A model generated the notes under the pieces. The model saw only the letters and a list, made by a program, of their open reading frames with translations. It ran no database searches and had not been told where the DNA came from. A stretch of 41,396 bases of DNA from GCA-2715645 sp042095375 (lineage in GTDB: Bacteria > Bacteroidota > Bacteroidia > Cytophagales > MED-G16): the NCBI GenBank assembly GCA_042095375.1, contig JBELBJ010000009.1, forward strand, positions 1 to 41,396, read 5' to 3'. This document shows, one piece after another, positions 35,762 through 41,396 of the stretch (position 1 is its first letter; each line of letters opens with the position of its first letter). A program made the translations under genes and the position numbers.

Positions 35762-36613
35762 TTGAAAAAAGGAATTTATTTTATGTTTTTTTCTACAATA
35801 TTTTTTCTTGTAGTAAAAATAGGAGTTAAACTTTTACCTCATATTCCAGCTATAGAGATAGTTTTTTTTAGATGTATTATTTCTTTTTTTATTAGTTACA
35901 TTATACTTAAAACCCAAAAGATATACGTTTTTGGTAAAAATAAACCTTTACTATTTATGCGAGGTGTATTTGGTACAATTGGTTTATATTGTTACTTCGA
36001 AATAATACAAAACATTCCTCTTGCAACAGCATCAACAATAATTTACTTAACTCCAATTTTTACTTCTCTTATTGGGGTATTTATATTAAAAGAAAAAATT
36101 ACTTTTTTACAATCATTGTGTATATTGTTTGCATTTCTTGGTATTATTTTAATTCAAGGATATGATTATAGAGTTACATCAAATTATCTGATATTAGGTT
36201 TATTAGGAAGTTTTTGTGCAGGATGTGCTTATAACATCATTAGATATTTACGAAAAAAAGAACATCCTTTAGTTCTTGTTTTATATTTTCCTATGATTGC
36301 CTTTCCGGTAGCTGGTGTTATAAGTTATTTTAGTTGGGTAGCACCAAGTATCAATGATTTAATTATACTGTTTGGTATAGGGGTTGTAACACAATTTGGT
36401 CAGTATTTTATGACCAAAGCTTTTCAAAATGAAAAAGTTTCAACCGTTTCGATTATTAGTTATTCCGAAATATTGTTAGTAATAGCAATTGGATATGAAT
36501 TTTTTGATGAAACTTTTAATATATTAACCTATTTAGGGATGTTTATGGTTGTTTCAAGTGTTATAACTAGTATTATTTTTTCACCTTTTAAAAAACATAA
36601 AATTGAAAATTGA
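35762..36613 (+). CDS. EamA/DMT family transporter
   Basis: 283 residues with about ten membrane helices forming two EamA repeats; HIPAIEIVFFRCIISF in helix 2 and IPLATASTIIYLTPIFTSLIG in helices 3-4 are typical. The substrate is unknown (metabolite efflux or uptake). I take the TTG at 35762, because the resulting KKGIYFMFFST start resembles other family members; the alternative ATG at 35783 would cut into the first helix. It probably shares a transcript with the LolD-like gene. Confidence 0.87.
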   Translation: MKKGIYFMFFSTIFFLVVKIGVKLLPHIPAIEIVFFRCIISFFISYIILKTQKIYVFGKNKPLLFMRGVFGTIGLYCYFEIIQNIPLATASTIIYLTPIFTSLIGVFILKEKITFLQSLCILFAFLGIILIQGYDYRVTSNYLILGLLGSFCAGCAYNIIRYLRKKEHPLVLVLYFPMIAFPVAGVISYFSWVAPSINDLIILFGIGVVTQFGQYFMTKAFQNEKVSTVSIISYSEILLVIAIGYEFFDETFNILTYLGMFMVVSSVITSIIFSPFKKHKIEN

Positions 36614-36638
36614 TATATTCTCATAATCAATTTTTCCT

Positions 36639-36646
36639 TATATTTG
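36639..36646 (+). promoter_or_regulatory. possible -7 box of the first acidic lipoprotein gene
   Basis: TATATTTG matches TAnnTTTG and lies 14 nt before the ATG at 36661, a normal distance here. No TTTG is found at 18-20 nt upstream; the nearest TTG (36610-36612) is 26 nt away, so the -33 half is missing or weak. Confidence 0.4.
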
Positions 36647-36660
36647 TCAAAAATTTTTAT

Positions 36661-37257
36661 ATGAAAAAATTATACTCTTATTTCCAACATTCAGTTTTAA
36701 CAATGTTTGTAGTTCTTGCAGGTATACTTTCCTGTGAAGAATTAGAAGATGGTATAGCCAGTGGTCTTGGCGATACTGTTTCTGTTTTCGATACAGTTAG
36801 TGTTTCTGATACCGTTAGCATTCTTGATACACTTTTTTATATTGATAGTATGGGTTATGATGCGGTTGGAGATTGGGAGGCAATTTATTTTATTGAGGAA
36901 AATGATACTTTTAATCATATTGATGATGATTCATCATGGGCTGCACTTACTTTAACAGTTCCTACTATTATAAAACCTTTACATGAATTTTATTTCAGAG
37001 ATTGGGAATATGGAGAGGATACTTTTAAATCTAGGGGAGTTTGGGCTATCTTGGGAGATTCTATGTATGTATATCAACTTTGGAATAACGAAGATGGAGG
37101 TCCTGGTCCAGATGAAGATGATTGGGATTTAATGAGATTGGGATATGATTTAAATGCATCAAAAGATACCGTTACTCTGAGCGCGCAATGGATGGAAGAT
37201 TATGGACCAGATTCTGGTACAGTATATAATGATAAATATATATTCAAAAGAAATTAG
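36661..37257 (+). CDS. acidic repeat lipoprotein, paralogue 1 (lipocalin-like end)
   Basis: 198 residues. A signal peptide ends in the lipobox ILSC (Cys25), followed by acidic EELEDG, which resembles a surface-export signal for Bacteroidetes lipoproteins. A hexapeptide repeat follows: DTVSVF, DTVSVS, DTVSIL, DTLFYI, DSMGYD. The rest (about 65-198) begins VGDW and ends KYIFKRN, a layout like lipocalin-type Bacteroidetes lipoproteins. NEDGGPGPDEDDWD is a dense acidic patch that could bind cations. No function can be assigned. A longer reading from TTG 36610 would put extra residues before the signal peptide and is rejected. A close paralogue follows 36 nt downstream. Confidence 0.82.
   Translation: MKKLYSYFQHSVLTMFVVLAGILSCEELEDGIASGLGDTVSVFDTVSVSDTVSILDTLFYIDSMGYDAVGDWEAIYFIEENDTFNHIDDDSSWAALTLTVPTIIKPLHEFYFRDWEYGEDTFKSRGVWAILGDSMYVYQLWNNEDGGPGPDEDDWDLMRLGYDLNASKDTVTLSAQWMEDYGPDSGTVYNDKYIFKRN
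36772..36861 (+). repeat. 18-bp (hexapeptide) tandem repeat in paralogue 1
   Basis: Five consecutive 18-bp units, each opening with a GAT codon, encode DTVSVF, DTVSVS, DTVSIL, DTLFYI and DSMGYD. The first three units are the most alike. The run 36790-36840 is identical over 51 bp to 37578-37628 in paralogue 2. Confidence 0.75.
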
Positions 37258-37293
37258 ATTTTATATACTATTAAAAAATAAACTCAAATAAAT

Positions 37294-38048
37294 ATGAACA
37301 GATTTTTTAGATATCTACAACATTCAATATTAGCATTAACAGTTTTATCTTTTGCTTTCCTTTCTTGTGAAGAATTAGAAGATGGTATAGCTAATAGTAT
37401 TAGCGATACAGTTTNNNNNNNNNNNNNNNNNNNNNNNNNNNNNNNNNNNNNNNNNNNNNNNNNNNNNNNNNNNNNNNNNNNNNNNNNNNNNNNNNNNNNN
37501 NNNNNNNNNNNNNNCTTTCTTGTGAAGAATTAGAAGATGGTATAGCTAATAGTATTAGCGATACAGTTTCTGTTTTTGATACAGTTAGTGTTTCTGATAC
37601 CGTTAGCATTCTTGATACACTTTTTTATGTGGATAGTATGGGTTATGATGCAGTTGGAGATTGGTCAGGTATTACTTTCATTGAAGCAAATGATACAATT
37701 GATCATACTAATCCTGATTCATCATGGGTTAGACTTTCTTTAACGACACCTACTATTATAAATCCTTTACATGAATTTTATTTCAGATCTTGGGAAGCTG
37801 GAGAAACTGATACGTTTAGATCTAGAGGAGTTTGGGCTGTCTTGGGAGATTCAATGTATGTATATCAACTTTGGAATAATGAAGATGGAGGTCCAGGCGC
37901 AGATGAAGATGATTGGGATTTAATGAGAATGGGATATGATTTAAATTCATCAAAAGATACTGTTGTTCTGAAAATGGAATTTATGGAAGACTTTGGACCA
38001 GATTCTGGCATAGTATTTCTTGATACCTATAAATTTAAAAGACTATAA
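37294..38048 (+). CDS. acidic repeat lipoprotein, paralogue 2, interrupted by an assembly gap
   Basis: The ATG at 37294 gives signal peptide and lipobox (FLSC followed by EELEDG), then reaches 100 N at 37415-37514. After the gap the same protein resumes in another frame and runs to the stop at 38048 (C terminus DTYKFKRL). If the gap and one copy of the 55-bp block repeated on both sides are removed, the frame closes perfectly: 600 nt, 199 residues, one longer than paralogue 1. Domains are the same: hexapeptide DTVSV repeats, VGDW, the acidic NEDGGPGADEDDWD. No promoter is visible in the 36 nt before it, so it is probably co-transcribed with paralogue 1. Confidence 0.8.
37360..37569 (+). repeat. 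identical 55-bp blocks flanking the N run
   Basis: Positions 37360-37414 and 37515-37569 are identical over 55 bp. The first copy ends at the last base before the Ns; the second starts at the first base after them. Such an exact edge-to-edge match is what two contigs overlapping by one assembly k-mer look like. Confidence 0.9.
37415..37514. other. assembly gap, exactly 100 N
   Basis: A run of 100 N, the conventional length for a gap of unknown size. It lies inside paralogue 2, at the entry to the hexapeptide repeat. Confidence 0.98.
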
Positions 38049-38091
38049 TTAAATCTTTTTAAATTTTCTTTTATTTTAGATTTCTTAATTA
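38046..38091 (+). terminator. possible imperfect hairpin after paralogue 2
   Basis: TAATTAAATCT (38046-38056, overlapping the stop codon) can pair with AGATTTCTTAATTA (38078-38091) if three bases bulge out; the loop is about 21 nt. Weak and AT-rich, but it is the only structure between this gene and pncB. Confidence 0.25.
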
Positions 38092-38116
38092 GAATTGTTT
38101 TCAATAATTTCATTTG

Positions 38117-39577
38117 ATGATAAAAAAAATTTATTCTGATTCTCTAGGATTACTTACTGACCTTTATCAATTAACGATGTGTTATGGGTATTGGAAAAAA
38201 GGAATTCATCAAAAGCAATCTTCTTTTAATCTTTTTTTTAGAAATAACCCATTTAAAGGAGCTTATTCTGTTACATGTGGACTTGATTATGTGATAGATT
38301 ATTTAAATAATTTTAAATTCTCAAATGAAGATATTAGCTACCTATCTAGTTTAAAAACAGACAATGGAAAGAAATTATTTGAAAAAAAATTTTTAGAATT
38401 TTTAAAAAAATTTAAATTTGAATGTGATTTAGATGCAATAGAGGAGGGGAGAGTCGTTTTTCCTAACGAACCTCTTCTAAGAATAACAGGCCCTCTCTAT
38501 CAGTGTCAGCTTCTTGAAACTTCACTTGTAAATATTATTAACTTTCAGTCTCTTATTGCTACAAAATCTTCTAGGATGTATTTGGCAGCCAATGGTGATC
38601 CCATCTTAGAATTTGGTTTAAGAAGGGCTCAAGGTATTGATGGTGCCCTTTCTGCTAGTAGAGCTTCTTATGTAGGAGGATGTTCTAAAACCTCTAATGT
38701 TTTAGCTGGAAAACTTTTTGATATTCCTGTAAGTGGAACTCATTCACATAGCTGGGTTTTATCTTTTGATTCAGAAGAAGAAGCTTTCAGATCCTATGCA
38801 GAAGTAATGCCAAATAATTGTGTTCTTTTAGTTGATACCTATGATACTTTACAAGGAGTGATAAATGCTACAAAAATAGGTAAAGAACTTAAAGAAAAAG
38901 GGAAAAGCTTAGCTGGAATACGAATTGATTCTGGAGATCTTGCATACCTAAGTAAAAAAGCAAGAAAACTACTTGATAAAGAGGGTCTTGAAGATGTTAA
39001 AATCGTTGCTAGTAATGATTTAGATGAGTTTCTTTTGACTAGTTTGAAGTATCAAAAATCTAAGATATCTGTTTGGGGGATAGGGACAAAACTAATTACC
39101 GCTTACGATAATCCATCATTAGGTGCCGTTTATAAACTTTCTGCTTTACAAGATGAAAATGGACAATGGGTTAATAAACTTAAACTTTCTGAACAAAAAA
39201 TAAAGATAAATAATCCAGGAATGCATCAAGTAAGACGTTTTTTTAGAAATGATAAATTTTTAGGTGACATGATTTATGATATTAACTACAAAACCAATTC
39301 TGGTATTATGATTGATCCAAATGATTCTACCAAATCAAAGAGATTTTTAAATAATAATATAAAACATGAAGATTTACTCAAATCTATTTTTAAAAAAGGA
39401 AAACTTATTTATAAATCCGATTCAATTCATAAAATCAGAGCTAAATTGATTAGTGATTTAGGTTATCTTGACAACACTCATAAAAGACTAGAAAACCCTC
39501 ATAATTATCCTGTTGGACTTGAAAAATTACTTTTTGAAGAAAAAAATAAAATGATTTTAGAGTTAAGAAAAAAATGA
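38117..39577 (+). CDS. pncB: nicotinate phosphoribosyltransferase
   Basis: PncB makes nicotinate mononucleotide from nicotinate and PRPP. The 486-residue protein opens SLGLLTDLYQLTM; FGLRRAQG is at 166-173, and GTHSHS at 207-212 holds the histidine region phosphorylated in the family; IRIDSGDL and ASNDLDE follow. The start is ATG 38117; a TTG directly before it is ignored. The stop overlaps the pncA start (ATGA), so the two make an operon. Confidence 0.95.
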   Translation: MIKKIYSDSLGLLTDLYQLTMCYGYWKKGIHQKQSSFNLFFRNNPFKGAYSVTCGLDYVIDYLNNFKFSNEDISYLSSLKTDNGKKLFEKKFLEFLKKFKFECDLDAIEEGRVVFPNEPLLRITGPLYQCQLLETSLVNIINFQSLIATKSSRMYLAANGDPILEFGLRRAQGIDGALSASRASYVGGCSKTSNVLAGKLFDIPVSGTHSHSWVLSFDSEEEAFRSYAEVMPNNCVLLVDTYDTLQGVINATKIGKELKEKGKSLAGIRIDSGDLAYLSKKARKLLDKEGLEDVKIVASNDLDEFLLTSLKYQKSKISVWGIGTKLITAYDNPSLGAVYKLSALQDENGQWVNKLKLSEQKIKINNPGMHQVRRFFRNDKFLGDMIYDINYKTNSGIMIDPNDSTKSKRFLNNNIKHEDLLKSIFKKGKLIYKSDSIHKIRAKLISDLGYLDNTHKRLENPHNYPVGLEKLLFEEKNKMILELRKK

Positions 39578-40164
39578 AAACATTAGTAATTGTAGATCTT
39601 CAGAATGATTTTATCAATGGTGGTTCTCTGGAAGTTCCTGGTGGAGAAAGCATTGTTGATCTTATAAATGATGTAATCAAAAATTATGATCTTGTTCTTG
39701 CAACTAAAGATTGGCACCCTAAAGATCATGTGAGTTTTGCTTCAAATCATAAAAATAAAAATATTGGAGACATTATAAATATAAATGGGTTGGATCAAGT
39801 TTTATGGCCAGATCATTGTGTGCAAAATACTTTCGGTTCAGATTTTCCTAAATCTTTAAATATTTCTAATGTGAAAAAAATAATATATAAAGGATCAGAG
39901 AAACAAATAGATAGTTATAGTGGGTTTTTTGATAATGGAAAAATAAGATCTACAGGCCTTTCAGATTATTTGAGAAACAAAAATATAAAAAAAATAGATT
40001 ATGTTGGTTTGGCAACTGATTATTGCTTGAAATATACTGCTATAGATTCTGTTTCCGAAGGGTTTAAAACTAGAGTTTTAGTTGATTGTATTAGAGGAAT
40101 TGATAAAAAAAGTTGTGAATTAGCTTTAAATGAAATGAAATCTAAAGGAGTAGAGTTAATTTAA
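39574..40164 (+). CDS. pncA: nicotinamidase
   Basis: PncA deamidates nicotinamide to nicotinate, the substrate of the upstream gene's product. The 196-residue protein has the catalytic triad Asp8 (IVDLQNDF), Lys106 (IYKGSEK) and Cys151 (TDYCLKYTA), and metal ligands Asp46, His48 (KDWHP) and His81 (WPDHC). It overlaps pncB by 4 nt and the 3' end of the convergent gapA by 4 nt. Confidence 0.96.
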   Translation: MKTLVIVDLQNDFINGGSLEVPGGESIVDLINDVIKNYDLVLATKDWHPKDHVSFASNHKNKNIGDIININGLDQVLWPDHCVQNTFGSDFPKSLNISNVKKIIYKGSEKQIDSYSGFFDNGKIRSTGLSDYLRNKNIKKIDYVGLATDYCLKYTAIDSVSEGFKTRVLVDCIRGIDKKSCELALNEMKSKGVELI

Positions 40165-41174
40165 TTGTTATCTACAGAACTCATATGATTAATTAGTTCT
40201 ATCACTTTTGAGGAGTATCCCCATTCATTATCATACCATCCTACTATTTTAACAAAAGTATCATTTAACATAATTCCAGCTCCAGCATCAAATATAGAAG
40301 TTCTAGAATCTCCTATAAAATCTGTTGATACAACATCTTCATTGGTATATCCCATAATTCCTTTTAACTCATTTTCAGAAGCATTTTTCATAGTAGAGCA
40401 TATTTCTTCGTAAGAAGTTTTTGTTTTTAGATTAGCAGTTAAATCCACCACTGAAACGTTTACTGTTGGAACCCTGAATGCCATACCTGTTAGTTTTCCA
40501 TTTAAACTAGGAATAACTTTTCCTACTGCTTTTGCAGCTCCAGTTGATGATGGTATTATATTTGAAAATGCTGCCCTTCCACCTCTCCAATCTTTTAAAG
40601 ATGGACCATCAACTACCTTTTGAGATGCAGTTGCAGCATGTACTGTTGTCATTAGTCCACTAATTATTCCAAAATTATCATTTAGAACTTTTGCCATAGG
40701 AGCAAGACAGTTGGTTGTACAGGAAGCATTAGATACAAAATGCATATCAGAGGTATAAGATAAATGATTTACACCCATTACAAACATAGGGGTGTCATCT
40801 TTTGAAGGGGCTGACATAATAACTTTTTTGGCTCCTGATGATAGATGTCCTTTTGCTGATTCTTTATTCAAAAACAAACCTGTTGATTCTACAATGTATT
40901 CAGCATTGATTTCAGACCATTTTAGATTTGAAGGGTCTTTTTCATTAGTTACTCTAATTTTATTGCCATTTACTACTAGATTATTTCCTTGTACAGTTAC
41001 TTTACCATCAAATTTCCCATGAGTAGAATCATGCCTTAACATATAGCTCATATATTCGGTTTCAATTAGATCATTGATACCAACTACTTCTATATTCTTA
41101 TCTTTAATTGCAGCCCTAAACACTAATCTTCCAATTCTACCAAATCCGTTAATACCAATTTTAATTTTACTCAT
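40161..41174 (-). CDS. gapA: glyceraldehyde-3-phosphate dehydrogenase, NAD-type
   Basis: 337 residues. GINGFGRIGRLVFRA is the NAD-binding start; Asp35 in GINDL favours NAD over NADP. The active-site Cys152 is in SNASCTTNCLAPM and its partner His179 in TTVHAAT; DWRGGRAA and WYDNEWGYS are standard. It acts in glycolysis between the steps of PfkA and Pyk. It has its own promoter and shares the upstream region with the divergent tRNA-Glu. Confidence 0.97.
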   Translation of the reverse strand: MSKIKIGINGFGRIGRLVFRAAIKDKNIEVVGINDLIETEYMSYMLRHDSTHGKFDGKVTVQGNNLVVNGNKIRVTNEKDPSNLKWSEINAEYIVESTGLFLNKESAKGHLSSGAKKVIMSAPSKDDTPMFVMGVNHLSYTSDMHFVSNASCTTNCLAPMAKVLNDNFGIISGLMTTVHAATASQKVVDGPSLKDWRGGRAAFSNIIPSSTGAAKAVGKVIPSLNGKLTGMAFRVPTVNVSVVDLTANLKTKTSYEEICSTMKNASENELKGIMGYTNEDVVSTDFIGDSRTSIFDAGAGIMLNDTFVKIVGWYDNEWGYSSKVIELINHMSSVDNN

Positions 41175-41195
41175 ATAAAGGTTTTAAATCTTCGG

Positions 41196-41227
41196 CAAAT
41201 CTAGTAAATGAATTTTTTTAATTCAAA
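41196..41227 (-). promoter_or_regulatory. gapA promoter, Bacteroidetes type
   Basis: On the minus strand: TTTG (41224-41227), a 20-nt spacer, TAGATTTG (41196-41203), a full match to TAnnTTTG. Transcription would start near 41190, about 16 nt before the gapA ATG. Confidence 0.7.
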
Positions 41228-41263
41228 TTATATTAATATATCAATTTTTTATCTTATAATATT

Positions 41264-41293
41264 TTTGTAATTATTTGTGTCCTAATATATTTG
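41264..41293 (+). promoter_or_regulatory. tRNA-Glu promoter, Bacteroidetes type
   Basis: TTTG (41264-41267), an 18-nt spacer, TATATTTG (41286-41293), again a full match to TAnnTTTG. The predicted start is near 41299, a few bases before the tRNA begins. Confidence 0.75.
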
Positions 41294-41304
41294 CACTTTA
41301 AAAT

Positions 41305-41376
41305 GGTCCCTTCGTCTAGGGGTTAGGACGCCAGGTTTTCATCCTGGAAACAGGGGTTCGATTCCCCTAGGGACTG
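41305..41376 (+). tRNA. tRNA-Glu (anticodon TTC)
   Basis: A 72-nt cloverleaf. The acceptor GGTCCCT pairs with AGGGACT (first pair G-U), discriminator G; the anticodon stem CCAGG/CCTGG holds the loop TTTTCAT, giving TTC for glutamate; the T arm is AGGGGTTCGATTCCCCT. CCA is not encoded. It is preceded by a clean promoter. Confidence 0.96.
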
Positions 41377-41396
41377 CAACCTTTAAAACCCATCAT

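Noticed and set aside
36610..36660. N-terminal extension of lipoprotein 1 from TTG 36610
   Set aside because: It would place 17 residues before a complete lipoprotein signal peptide and overlap both the EamA stop and the -7 box; the ATG at 36661 is the natural start.
37400..37609. Minus-strand open frame through the N run
   Set aside because: It exists only because Ns contain no stop codon, and it is antisense to lipoprotein 2.
1..41396. CRISPR arrays, transposases, prophage genes, rRNA, restriction or toxin-antitoxin systems
   Set aside because: Looked for on both strands and not seen; the only tandem repeat of note is the hexapeptide-coding one at 36772-36861 and its copy in paralogue 2.

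Overview
The window looks like part of a chromosome from a very AT-rich, streamlined marine flavobacterium (Bacteroidetes, Flavobacteriia). Supporting signs are the acpP-fabF-rnc block beside an IPExxxVDY-type gene and pyk, several promoters of the Bacteroidetes type (TTTG, 18-20 nt, TAnnTTTG), tRNAs without an encoded CCA, no obvious Shine-Dalgarno sequences, and proteins rich in Lys, Asn and Ile. Genes are tightly packed: many same-strand pairs overlap by 1-29 nt and several convergent pairs overlap at their 3' ends. I see no insertion sequence, prophage, CRISPR array or rRNA. A run of exactly 100 N at 37415-37514 marks a scaffold join, so this is probably a draft or metagenome-derived assembly.

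Layout. 1-1330 (-): 5' part of an Omp85/BamA-like outer-membrane protein cut by the window edge. 1376-1606: yidD. 1608-5703 (-): acpP, fabF, rnc, nadE. 5806-7670 (+): IPExxxVDY-type protein and pyk. 7677-8699 (-): a PhnP-like metallo-hydrolase and a small conserved-looking unknown. 8736-10617: miaA and pfkA, convergent. 10690-15825: a surface-glycan block with a GT4-like transferase, a flippase, two SAM methyltransferases and a GT2. 14968-22695 (-): a near-continuous run (NamZ/DUF1343, fmt, folA, cinA, 2-oxoacid dehydrogenase E2, a doubled DUF2061 protein, folK, TauE/SafE, GT2) carrying three folate-linked genes. 22759-26309 (-): a GH3 glycosidase and a CotH-like lipoprotein. 26409-30862: a LolC/E-like permease, polyprenol-phosphate mannose synthase, argS and a glutathione peroxidase. 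30859-35009 (-): a small membrane protein, a penicillin-acylase-family hydrolase, tRNA-Arg(TCG) and sucC. 35091-36613 (+): a LolD-like ATPase and an EamA transporter. 36661-38048 (+): two tandem paralogous acidic lipoproteins with a hexapeptide repeat, the second broken by the N run. 38117-40164 (+): pncB-pncA. 40161-41174 (-): gapA. 41305-41376 (+): tRNA-Glu(TTC).

How the genes fit together. pfkA, gapA and pyk are glycolytic; sucC is in the TCA cycle. pncA, pncB and nadE are three of the four Preiss-Handler NAD salvage steps (nadD is not here). folK, folA and fmt link folate synthesis to initiator-tRNA formylation. Most of the rest serves the envelope: Omp85, glycan synthesis, Lol-type transport and exported hydrolases.

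The observations most worth checking are the tandem repeat-bearing lipoproteins and the assembly gap inside the second one. The sequence on the two sides of the gap is an identical 55-bp block that ends exactly at the left contig edge and starts exactly at the right contig edge. Apart from these, the window is mostly housekeeping, and I found no clear new multi-gene system.
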